Shown: positions 42,875 through 53,325 of the stretch, one piece after another
How the letters are laid out: each line of letters starts with the position of its first letter
How positions within the stretch are numbered: position 1 is the stretch's first letter
Assembly (NCBI RefSeq): GCF_037975245.1
Contig: NC_092562.1
Coordinates: 23,243,554 to 23,307,553 of the forward strand
Direction: 5' to 3'
Length of the DNA stretch: 64,000 nucleotides
From: Apostichopus japonicus
Taxonomy: Eukaryota > Echinodermata > Holothuroidea > Aspidochirotida > Stichopodidae
Notes under the pieces: model-generated
Database searches by the model: none
Told to the model about the DNA's origin: nothing
Seen by the model: only the letters and a program-made list of their open reading frames with translations
Translations under genes and position numbers: made by a program

Positions 42875-45495
42875 CTTTAATAACCTAAGTTATTGGATAT
42901 CATCAGTTTACGTTATATACTTACGGGTTATCATTCAACAATAACACAACGCAGCTGTTCGTCGTGTGATCCTTCAAATTTCGTGATGGTGTAGACTCCA
43001 AATTTTTCATCAACAGCAAGGCTTGTAGATATATAAAACTAGCTTCGCTGTAAAATTACTTTCTTCCTTTCTGTCATAAAATTGGGGAGTTTTATCAGTG
43101 AAACTGAGGCTATGTTTTTATAGACTGCCTTTCGGAAACTTGGGTATGGCAAACTGCAGACTCTGATTACATTGTTTGAAAACGCTTGTAGTCGAATCAA
43201 AATTATCGTTTATCTGCGGTCTCGTCACCAAGACAAAGATGGTCGAAAATGACTGGACTGCAAGAACAAAGAGAGTGTTTAGTTATTAATGCTGTATTAT
43301 TAACACACAGTATATGCTGTATCAGTCAACCAAAGAGAAAGGTCGCTAGAGAATTTGAATTGCATTAAATTCATTCAATCCAAAATTATTTAAAGCCTTT
43401 CAATTGAAGTAAAATCCAAAAAAAAAATCTTTTGAGATGCTATATTTTTTATGAGCATTTTTTTCTTCTCTCTATTTTATTGATTTCTATCATACCTTTT
43501 TCTCAATAAAGGATTGGTTTATGTAACTTCATCATTTATATGTCCTTCCTAAATGCACCTCTTCATATTGTATGCACGTATTGTATTTAACAGCTTAACT
43601 TAACAAACCCAAATTCGAACTACAGACTTAAATTACTACAACGTGACGATTGAAACGACATTCATGAGGAAATGAATATGGAAAATCCACTATCACCAAG
43701 TCGCCCTTTCTTAATGTTCAGACTTACAAGAAGCTAAAAGGTAGAAATTGAACCTATTGGAATAGCCTAAACCATGATGTACATGATGTACGGATGACGT
43801 AAAATACTGAATATTGCAAGTTTGTATCCATCAATTTGAGGCAGGGGCGTGGGGCATAGATTCTACCGTTTGATAGGTTTAGGTGACCACTGACAGAAGT
43901 CTTGAGACCTTTCTTTGAGCGAATGGAACAGTAAACCTTGTGAGTCTACAGATGGATGTGACAAAAAGTAACAGAAAACAGAAAATTATGCAAGCAGTTC
44001 GAATTGGTGAGGAAATAACTGAAAGAAGATTCGTGTTAAGTCAGTAAGGTGAACCAGGAAATAAACCTAGTTTCACTAGTCTGTTGAGTCTCTACTTAAG
44101 ATCAAGGAAAACAAACTTCGCTAACTTATACCTTACCACGGTACGACACAGTTACATTCTTACAAAACTGGCCGAAAGCACTGTCACACTTCCGTATGAA
44201 TTAAATAAATCCAAACATAAACTAAGACTTATTGTAGCCTATATATAGTATATATTATAGTTATAACTGTAACGTACCAGTTGTTTAGTTAGTGTGCACT
44301 CAGTTGACAAAATGTCCTTTCTGGTTTACTGCTATATAGATAACATTATGCACTTCCTTCCTTGTGAGAAAGTGAAGAAACACACCATTTCATTAAAAGC
44401 GGAATAGAACCAATAAAGTACGGTATCATGGTGCATTACTAAACGGAAATATGTGTGTGATGAATTTCTCTCCCATATTATAATCTCTCAATATTTAATG
44501 TGCAGGTTTAGGCCGATGTTAAATTTATTAGACATGAAATGTAATTAATATGGTTATATAGTGCAGAGCAATTATCGTATTTACACCACTAGGGTGATGC
44601 CTTTCTACTAATATTTGTGTACCCATGAAAGATGGAGTAGATCTACTTTTTACAGTTTCTTCAATTCCACAACATAAAATTAGGCAAATAAATTTATAGA
44701 CGACATTTATAAGCGCTCTTTTTGTACGTCATGTTTACTCGACGATTGAAAAAGATAAGAACTATAATAGTGTACAAGTGTGAAATCATTCAACCATACA
44801 TACACTGAACTTCGTTGTTAGGTTTCTCATCGATATGCAATAGTTGTCTTGACATCGTTATCAGAATGGCTAAACAAATATTGGAGATTTAAATATTTTA
44901 ATCACTAGAATGTATACTTTGCCTGAAATCCCTTTAATGAGATTTTAATGGAACACTCCGGGTTTAAATTGACAAATTTAAAGAAATTTCACATTTAGGT
45001 GAAACTCAGAACAAGTTATCCAAGGTTGTTGATCAATGGGATCGAATTCATTTCTCAGTCCTACGCTCATTGCAAGCATAAAAAAGTATAGATTTGCCAT
45101 ACGAACGTTACAGATTGTTATACCTATTAGGGGTCCTCGATTATACAATCAGCGTTCTTGCATGTAGTATGATCCGAACACTTCTGTAAATTGATTAGCA
45201 AAACCCGTGCATGACTATACATGTATACTTCCTCCTTTTTGGCTTTGGCCTACAAACTCTCACAAATTTAAACTATTGTAGTCAATACTTAAACCAACAA
45301 CTTCCCTTCTGTGGGGTCACGGAGAATTGCAAGAGGGTAGCGTTGAAAAGGTGAAATCGAGGGTCAAAAGAGATATAGTATGGTGATTCATCATTCACCA
45401 ACAAGATGATATTTATACATTGTGATATTGACGGTACAAAGTGTTTAATAGTTTGATTTAAATGTATCAAACATTATTTACCTGATAATTTACCT
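42875..45495. other. Non-coding stretch
   Basis: AT-rich, and I found no gene, RNA or clear repeat in it. Confidence 0.5.
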
Positions 45496-45526
45496 CTGAA
45501 GAGGATCCTGAATGGATCGAAACGTC
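45496..45526 (+). ncRNA. Degenerate hammerhead-like motif
   Basis: CTGAAGAG, then the complementary pair GATCC/GGATC around TGAAT, then GAAACGTC. This resembles a type I hammerhead core with the first conserved box altered (CTGAAGA instead of CTGATGA), so cleavage is not expected. It may instead be the end of a dispersed retroelement family sharing the ATCGAAACGTC motif. Confidence 0.3.
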
Positions 45527-45918
45527 ATGCCCGCCTTTAACTTGTACTTTATCTTTACATTAGTGTTATTTGAATAGGCTCTCTTACTCATCAGAAAAAT
45601 ATATATTAACTTAATATGAAGTTAACTAAACTTTTGGTTTAGTTCGATTCGTCTTCCATTTTTAGTAGGTTCCAGTTAACATTAAATATAATTATCTATA
45701 CTATCGCTATTGTTATTTAAACAAAAACAAACACGTTCATACAATTACATATATATACCACATGAACGTAGCAAATGCCTATGAGGTGGAAGGAAGCAGA
45801 AATTGGCATTTACTAAAGCCTAATAATACTAATTGGTAGCAAATTAGGTAAAACAAAAATTCCCACTCAAAGTTGGAAACAGAGGATAAAGCCTTTATAT
45901 ATGGTATCATGCTTTGCC

Positions 45919-46463
45919 CACACCACGCAAAGTGGCTACGAGCCTGTTAGTGCAGTTTGTTTTATTATATATTATCTGATCTTTGTCAAAGTTGTTAGAT
46001 TTTTAAACCCGGTAAAACATGATGAATTTAGGCTTGACAATGGAAAAGTCTACGACATACGTAGATGATCAGATATAGTGTTCGTATATTAGTCCTAATG
46101 TAATTGTGCATCTTTGGTATCTATGATTAGAAGGAACAAAGACGGTATGTAGTATAGTGTTCGTGATCTACGAATTTAATATACAAGCATATATCTCACA
46201 CCACGCAAAGTGGCTACGCACCTGAGTAATGTAGACCTTTTCCAATATTTTATCTGATCTTTGTCGACATTTAGACTTTCTGAACCCGGTGCGCATGATG
46301 AATTTAAGCTTGACAAAGGAAAATTATAAGAAAGGCATAGAAGGTCATTCAATGTTCGTATTAGTCCTAATGTTATTGTGCATTATTAGTATTGATGATT
46401 AGAAGGAAAAGTGTAGACAAAGACGGTACTAAGTAGAGTGTTCGTGATCTGCGAATTGAGTAT
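45919..46463. repeat. Diverged 278-bp tandem duplication
   Basis: 45919-46196 and 46197-46463 align along their length. They share CACACCACGCAAAGTGGCTA, ATCTGATCTTTGTC, CATGATGAATTTA, TATTAGTCCTAATGT, ATGATTAGAAGGA and GTGTTCGTGATCT, with many small indels. No coding potential. Confidence 0.85.
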
Positions 46464-46534
46464 CCAAACAACAAGTTGATGTTACCACGGGTCCCATGGG
46501 TAAGGCTGCTACTGGAGTAATTGTCTTTAGGGCT

Positions 46535-46593
46535 GCAGAAAGGAGACCGAGAACATATGAGACGAACAGCTCAATTGGCGAATATAGCAAGCA
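46535..46593 (+). repeat. 59-bp direct repeat, copy 1
   Basis: Shares GCAGAAAGGAGACCGAGAAC and AGACGAACAGCTCAATTGGC with copy 2, 665 bp downstream. It could be the duplicated edge of an old insertion or a short dispersed repeat. Confidence 0.8.
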
Positions 46594-47199
46594 ACTTTTA
46601 TTATTTGATCAACTGGCAGTTATTTAACTCATTTCCAGTGTAAAACACAATTAACACTGCAACATTGATCCTGGAATATTGATCTAGGGGAATCCCCTAA
46701 TTATACGAAAAAACGGGTGGCGCCCTTCAAGTACGTTAAAGAACAATACACACGCTGTGACTTATTACACGATAGGTCTGTGCCTACGCTGGACAGTAAA
46801 GGAACAGTGAGCCTAGCTTAATAGTACAAATTAACTGCCGTACCTCTACGTGATCAACATTTTATAAAAGACTCTAATTACCCTACTTGAATTACAATTC
46901 CTAATTGACTGTGTGTATATTTCCACATATCAAGTACTGCAACTACGAACCTTAGTTGACGCATCGACGAATAAGTGCTACTCGCTGACTAAATATACAA
47001 TATTATACGTAATATTCTGTAACATCGTTGCACGATTGGTAACATTTTTTTAATCTTGTATAATCCCATCGCTTGCTTTAACATCATCAACCAGCTTAAG
47101 ACTTAATCAAATCAAAACTAGATGTTTTTTTTTTATCACAACTGGTTAAAGTTTTGGTTTATAACATTATATAATTTATGTAAACTCACCTGCAGAACA

Positions 47200-47258
47200 G
47201 CAGAAAGGAGACCGAGAACATACTGAGACGAACAGCTCAATTGGCAGATAAAGCAAGC
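47200..47258 (+). repeat. 59-bp direct repeat, copy 2
   Basis: Matches 46535-46593 apart from a few bases and a 1-bp indel. The 606 bp between copies show no gene. Confidence 0.8.
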
Positions 47259-48756
47259 GCCAGCTGTGAACGTACGTTCCTGCATGGACACGCATGTACA
47301 CAGTAAGTGTGCGTTTAGGTGCTTTTAATTTATATGGAACGCCAATTTGATAAATTTTGTAGGGGTCCCTATTTTTTCCGCGCAACATTGATGTCTGTGA
47401 AATTGGTCTTTGATGGGATTACTATATATCGAGGCCTTACACGGGTGAATAAAAGACTCGAAGAGGACCGATGCCGTCCGCACATGTAGTAAGTCATTAA
47501 GTCTAACTCCTCCTTTGTCAAACTTACTTTCATTATACAGGTATATGACGGAGCCGGTAGTGGAAGGGCGGGGAGCTTTAGGCAGTGCTGTAGTCCAATA
47601 CTTCATCCGAGTACCGAGTACTGAAGGGTACGACTGCTTTTTCATCTGAGCACACTTTCGATTAAAACTGAGAAAGTTTCAATATCACGGACAATTTCTG
47701 ATATTGCAATTGAGAAGGTGACAGTAGCAAACAAAGTCCTGACGTGTATTCACACAGAGGTATTGAAATCTCACTGAATCCAAATCCGAGGATACTCGTC
47801 GATTGATTAAGTCGATGGAAGGAACGTTGATATTTGCAATTGCACATTTATAGTCTTTATTTATATATATTCTTTTCAGATCACCCTCGTCACTTTTGAT
47901 TGGTTTGGTTACTTCTTTGGTCAACCACATATTACTCAGAGAAGCTGAAATCATCACAGTAAATTTATTTAAATAACCGACAAAGACATTTGCACTTAAA
48001 ATGTATACTATTGTCAAAGAAGATAAAGCATCAAGGAATCCAAATAAAAAAAAAAATCGATTTTCTCTATGTAATGGTTTGATACATTTATCCCTACTAG
48101 ATCAGCAGACTTTAAATTTAAGCTATATGATATTGAACAAAACTAATACGTCTCGTTTTTTTTTTTTAGTGTTTTGTTTTAGCAGTGGTGGGATTGGGGT
48201 TGTTCCTTGGATATGATACAAATTCCGCAAAGTGTATATGTCGAATACATTGCTTTACTAAAGTTACTATCGATCCTTGTACATCCCCGTGACAGCTTAT
48301 TTAATTTCTTCTTCTTTCGTAGGCCAAAAATAATAATGCCTTTCATTGAGCTAAGTCCACCTTAAGTGTGTCTTCTGAGCTGTAACCAGAGAAACAAAAA
48401 GAGATAGTGAACACTAAATGATAGCGCTACTTTAAACCTCAACGCAACTTTTATAGAAAGTTACTTTTATTTCCTTCAAAAGCATCCATACATTAAAAGT
48501 TTAGTTCAGGTTGACCTAACCTATTTGCACATCTCCTTTGTTCTTTTGCAATATCAAGATGCACATCGACAGGTGATCCTAAGCCACAAAAAGTACCATG
48601 TCACCACCGACATTATTAACTCCAGCGTGCCTTAAACCTTAGCACGATTTAGACTACCACAGAGCAAGAGTTCTTCATCCGCCCCTGATAGTAACTAATA
48701 TTTGAAGACTTCAAGGAAGAGTATTCGAAAAGAAGTGTTGCATTTAATTACTTTAG
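47259..48756. other. Non-coding stretch
   Basis: Minus-strand open frames at 47325-47645 and 47685-48017 overlap each other's neighbourhood but have no recognisable domain or clear splice sites. I do not call a gene. Confidence 0.4.
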
Positions 48757-48821
48757 ATGGATTCGTCCCGGAATATAAGGTTACCAGTCCACCACTCTTC
48801 CAATTGAGCCACAAATGAATC
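48757..48821 (-). repeat. tRNA-like SINE fragment
   Basis: On the minus strand an A-box-like TGGCTCAATTGG is followed at normal tRNA spacing by GGGACGAATCC, a degraded B box, with GACTGGTAACC between them. It lacks a paired acceptor stem, so it is a tRNA-derived repeat rather than a gene. Confidence 0.45.
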
Positions 48822-49548
48822 AAAACTACAGTATGAAATGTTTCTCGAAATGAATGAGGGCGGTATTGAAGAACTGAACATGTTAGGCCTCCGGATGTGT
48901 GACCTTCTTAATTCACTTTGAGTGCAAAGTTTGTGTATGATACAGTGTTGGGACGAATCTAATCGTTATAGTGTCTACCGACTTAGCGATCCGCGATGTA
49001 GTCACTGCCGACTTCAGATGTCATTAAGTTATTTGTTGATCGTGACTGTCCTGGGGATCAGCAGTTAACATGAATAAACGTAGACGAAACAGAACCTACG
49101 GCATATAATACCGTAAACGGTTAACTCATGCAGTGATCATTCCGTCATCCGGATTATACTCATAGTTATTTGCAACTCTTAGGTTACATTGAATCGGATT
49201 AATCTGTGGGTATGCCTAAAGAGTTTATCAATCGTTTTCTAACAAGAGCACGGTGTCTCAATTCCGTTTAATCGGGTAATTAACATTACGGAGACTTTGG
49301 TAAAACTTCCTACGTGAAGGGTTTCATAAGTCAGTTCAAGAAGCTGTGCATATGTGCGATACTGTGAAAGACCAATACGAAGTATGTATGCGTGTGTGTA
49401 TGTATGTATGTATTTTAGATCCTCCTGCAAGTAGGAACTCGGGAAGAAACCATCATTGGCTTATCAAATCCGCAAACTGACCGAAGTCAGTCTCTCAAGT
49501 TCGAAATTTGGACGAATAGAAATTTCACGTTAGTTCTGAAATAGGAAT

Positions 49549-49643
49549 TATATATGTATATATGTATATGTATATGTATATATATTTATATATATATATA
49601 TATATATATCTTTATATATATATATATATATATCTTTATATAT

Positions 49644-49710
<67 letters not shown>
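49549..49710. repeat. TA-rich microsatellite, left edge of the relic
   Basis: Imperfect TA/TATG/TTTATA runs leading directly into a diverged copy of the 373-bp unit. Confidence 0.95.
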
Positions 49711-49810
49711 GTCACCAAAACAGAACTAGTTTTGTTCGATACAGGTGACAAACGCCTACAGTGGAATTACGACCTTCCTTACCGGTTTCGAACCTCTGGA
49801 CATACAATCA

Positions 49811-49882
49811 GCGTCCACAGCCTAGTGGTTCGGGTGTCCGCATATAAAGCGGTAGGCCCGGGTTCGAATTCCGGTGGAGACT
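49811..49882 (+). tRNA. Diverged tRNA-like copy with intact T stem
   Basis: Here the T stem reads CCGGG/TCCGG without the bulged T seen in the array. The anticodon loop is ATATAAA (anticodon ATA), and the acceptor arm has two mismatches. This suggests that the array version gained an extra T after the two diverged. Probably a pseudogene. Confidence 0.4.
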
Positions 49883-50181
49883 GGAAGTTTTTTCACTGTT
49901 CTGGATTTTCCAACTCATTACGTTTTCAATTATATATATTCATTAGCCTTTGTCGTTTACCTCCATTTCATTAACAAAAGTCTGTTCAAAGTATCCCTTT
50001 CGAGATCCGGCTTTAGGAATTACAAATGACTTCGAGTTAGTTAGAATCATATTTGATCTCTAGAATAAGGCAAATGCGTCACCAAAACAGAACTAGTATT
50101 GTTCGATACAGGTGACAGACGCCTACAGTGGAATTACGGCCTTCCTTACCGGTTTCGAACCTCAGGACATACTGTACATTA

Positions 50182-50255
50182 GCGTCCATAGCCTAGTGGG
50201 TTAGGGTGTCCGCGTACAGAGCGGAAGGCCCGTGGTTCGAATCCCGGTGGAGTCT
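50182..50255 (+). tRNA. Diverged tRNA-like copy, array-type T stem
   Basis: Keeps the array's GTACAGA loop and bulged T stem but has an extra G in the D loop (GTGGGTTA) and GCGGA in the anticodon stem. Followed by T6. Probably a pseudogene. Confidence 0.4.
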
Positions 50256-50302
50256 GAAAGTTTTTTCGTTGTTCTTGATTTTCCAACTCATTACGACTTT
50301 CA

Positions 50303-50630
50303 TTTATATATATATATATATACAAATATATATATAGATATCTATCTATATCGTTACATATATATAAATATATATCTATATATATATATATATAGATATC
50401 TATTTATATATATATATATGTATATATATTTAGATATATATCTATATATATCTACATCTATCTATATATATATGTGTATATATTAAGATATATATCTATA
50501 TATATCTATATACACATATATATATACATATATATATACATATATATATACATATATAAATACATATATATCTATCTATATATATCTATATACATATATA
50601 TATATATATACATATATATATACATATATA
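50303..50630. repeat. Complex TA-rich microsatellite
   Basis: Mixed TATA, TATC, TACATA and GATATC runs over about 330 bp, joining the 373-bp relic to the hammerhead-bearing dimer. Confidence 0.95.
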
Positions 50631-50704
50631 GTAAATCAATAAAGAAATAACACAACAGAAAAACTCCACTTCACGACCGGTTTCAGGCGAAGGTAGGAAT
50701 CAGG

Positions 50705-50778
50705 CGAAGGTAGGAATCGAACCCCGGATCTTTGTGTCACGAACCGAAGTCCGTACCACTCGACCACAGTGATTCTAC
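50705..50778 (-). repeat. Second tRNA-like sequence (SINE head type)
   Basis: On the minus strand A-box-like TGGTCGAGTGG (50766-50756) and perfect B box GGTTCGATTCC (50723-50713) are spaced as in a tRNA. Acceptor and anticodon stems do not fold well. It is unrelated to the 373-bp family's tRNA-like sequence and lies between the two hammerhead copies. Confidence 0.5.
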
Positions 50779-51007
50779 TGGTGTGTTAAAACGTATAAAT
50801 TGGCCTAGAATAACTGTCATTAAGGGCGTATGCCCTTAGTATTATGATTGTACAGAGTGCACCCCTGGGGCTTTGAATCTGACAATTCTACACAGAATAA
50901 CCACTCTTTATAGGCAAGCCAAGCCGTAAATAACAATTGAATGTGCAGCAAGTGGTATGACTGTCAGATATATAGTAAATCAATAAAAAATAACACTCCA
51001 GAAAAAT

Positions 51008-51060
51008 GCCACTTCACGACAGGTTTCGTCCTTTTGGGACTCATCAGGCGTTTAACACAC
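51008..51060 (-). ncRNA. Hammerhead ribozyme (type I, short stem III)
   Basis: On the minus strand: CTGATGA (51047-51041), stem-loop II GTCC-CAAAA-GGAC (51040-51028), GAAA (51027-51024), a very short stem III, then the cleavage triplet GTC (51020-51018). Stem I begins G-C, U-G, G-C between 51017-51015 and 51048-51050. All invariant core bases are present. With such a short stem III, dimer-mediated cleavage would be expected, as in Penelope-type and retrozyme hammerheads. Confidence 0.8.
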
Positions 51061-51065
51061 CAGTA

Positions 51066-53225
51066 TATTCTCCTTGATGTGAGTATTAGAGTATACGTGC
51101 AAGAATTTAAGCGCGAGTACTTAACGTTTTCCCTAGTACATCACATTGAAATTCCAAAACGCCCAAGTATACCGTACAGATCCGTGAAGTCGAGTACATG
51201 TAACTATACTAGAATACGAGAACGGACTGACTTCAAGTTTGCTATGAATTATTATATTCCAGCGTGAATTGATCTACAAAAGTATTCCTTTCCTTCATCA
51301 CCGGTCATCATGAGCGTGAATATATAGAATATTATTCGACTTCTGACTTCGAAATATGCAAATGATATCAAACAACCTACGAAGAAAAGTATACTATCGG
51401 CGCAGATAATAAGGCATGTTTTCAGGGATAATTTACCAAATATTAACATTTGTAATTGGTACGTTTGTAATTGATTGAGTTCTCAATGTAGCCCTTGAAA
51501 AGGAATATACAACAAAATATTTTCTCCTTATTTGATGGTCATTTTCATGACGTCATACCACCAAGCCCTTTCGATTTTCATTAATTGAGCTCAATTTGAT
51601 GAGGACAATAGAAATACTACCATTTTTGCACACAAAGGTAAATGTGCTCTGAAGCAATAAAGGAGACACGTTATAAGTCCGTTTTTAGATCACCTGTCAT
51701 TGATCGACTATACTCATTGTGCATGGCTTTGAATAGTCAGGTGGCTAAACCAAATATTATTTCATGATGACACTCTTTTCTCAACTTTAATATTAATTGA
51801 ATGTAGAAGGCATGTTGGAAAACTATACAAAAATGAAACCTATGTAAAACAGTTGACTGGTGAAACTGAAGAACTTCAGCATTTTGAGATGTTAGCATAT
51901 GTTATTGAAAAAAGACATACCAGAGTAAATTCAGGAGCTGTTTTAATCGCAAATACACATGAAAGACATTATGACGCTATCACAAGTTAAACTTGCACGT
52001 ACTATACTAAAATCCAACCTGATTGGTAAATGAGCCGAGTGCCAATCAAAATCATCCTTAAAACGGAAGCAATAAATATACCAGTAGCAATCGAAATATC
52101 TAGAGAAATAATAAATATTTTCATCTGGCCAGCTCCCAACATCCCCGCTCCTCATTAAAGGAAGATTGAAATAAATCAAATTATGTGTATTGATGTCATG
52201 CATCTGCAGGTAGGCCTACAACATTAATATCCGCCTATAACAAGTTTGAACTAAATGAAACGTATGCTCTAGATAAAAATGCAGGCATTTTTTAACCTTC
52301 TGCATTCATTAACCTCATAGCATATGACATTATATGTAGCTTAGTGCTCTCATAATTGAAACTCAATACCTGCATGAGTGAGACACACTCTCAGCGAATT
52401 CATCATGAGGAACGTGTATGATTTGCCTGAGCAAAAAACCAAGCTATTTATGACCAAGCCATTTCCACTAAAACATTTCATGTCTAGCAGCATGCATGTT
52501 ATTTTCGCGTCAAACATTTCACCTATCTACAACTTCCAAGTACAGCGAGTCAACGTACGGAATACGGTATTACATTGTTATGCAGCGTAACTCGTGTTAC
52601 AACTGTATGACCCCACTTCCTCGTTATAGCGACTGCGATATTCGCTGCAATCAGCAAATTGTAGCACCAAGCTGTTTGTGTGGGCGTTAAACAAATAATG
52701 ACGTGCCAGGTTTGAGTATTCAGTACGATTATTGTGATATGATGGGTCTTACTTTGGGAAAGAACTTCCGTTTTTAAGTGTAAATTAGTACGCCGTCAGT
52801 ATTATAACATTTCGAAGCGGGCATAAGGAAGTCGTAGATATAGTATCTACTTGAAAACAAGTGGAAACAAGTAGTAACAATGCAACATAATTTGTAAGTA
52901 CTGAATTATTGAGATATTAGTAAAGAGATATTACTGGTTACAGTGGGAGCGTACTGAAGCTGTGTAAACCAAACTTTTCCACGTTTGTCTTATCCTGTTC
53001 AAATCTACATCTACGTTATATGGCCCACTGCTGGCATACTGAAGGCTAAGCTAGCCTTTGTCAGGCCCAGCCGGAGTTAATGCGAAAAGCCTAGCCTTAT
53101 GATTTTATTTCATTGAAGAAGCCCCGTTCTCGCAAAACAACGTATACTTCCAGTAGCTTACCAAGGCTAAGACTTTACTAAAGAATACTTGTATATTTGC
53201 ATTACAAGTCTAACAAACTACCAAA
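51066..53225. other. Upstream region of the Tie-like gene
   Basis: No other gene is recognised. Open frames at 50941-51267 and 52378-52690 have no domain signature. The promoter of the downstream receptor must lie in the last part, but I cannot point to a TATA box or start site. Confidence 0.4.
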
Positions 53226-53325
53226 ATGTTTCGTGTGACACCTATTGACGTTTGTCTCCTACTGACTGTGATCTGTTTCATTTTACGGTATAATGTAGCT
53301 CAAACGGGAACATGTGGACGAAAAG
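53226..53325 (+). CDS. Tie-like exon 1: signal peptide
   Basis: ATG in an AAAATG context opens 33 codons. The hydrophobic run VCLLLTVICFIL is typical of a signal peptide, with likely cleavage near VAQTG. Ends at donor GTAAGT (53326), phase 1. Confidence 0.85.

Larger units (their letters stand above)
49711..50302 (+). repeat. Diverged relic of the 373-bp tRNA-like repeat
   Basis: About 1.6 units aligned to the 2.4-16.3 kb array, with many substitutions and small indels. It starts inside the TGTCACC hairpin region and ends at the same TA run where the main array ends. It carries two tRNA-like copies and both T6 runs. It is an older, unhomogenised sister locus 33 kb from the array. Confidence 0.95.
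50631..51065 (-). mobile_element. Retrozyme-like hammerhead dimer, 344-bp period
   Basis: Two copies of a segment starting GTAAATCAATAAA (50631 and 50975), continuing into AATAACAC and CCACTTCACGAC. The second copy carries a full hammerhead ribozyme core on the minus strand. In the first, the core is interrupted after GGTTTC (50684) by loss of stem II and part of the catalytic box, and a 17-bp tandem duplication follows (50685-50718). Small dimeric or tandem repeats with type I hammerheads are typical of animal retrozymes and of Penelope-like element ends (established knowledge). No reverse transcriptase is seen, so this copy is non-autonomous. Confidence 0.6.

Noticed and set aside
49548-50486. 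Frames rich in Ile-Tyr
   Set aside because: Microsatellite translation.
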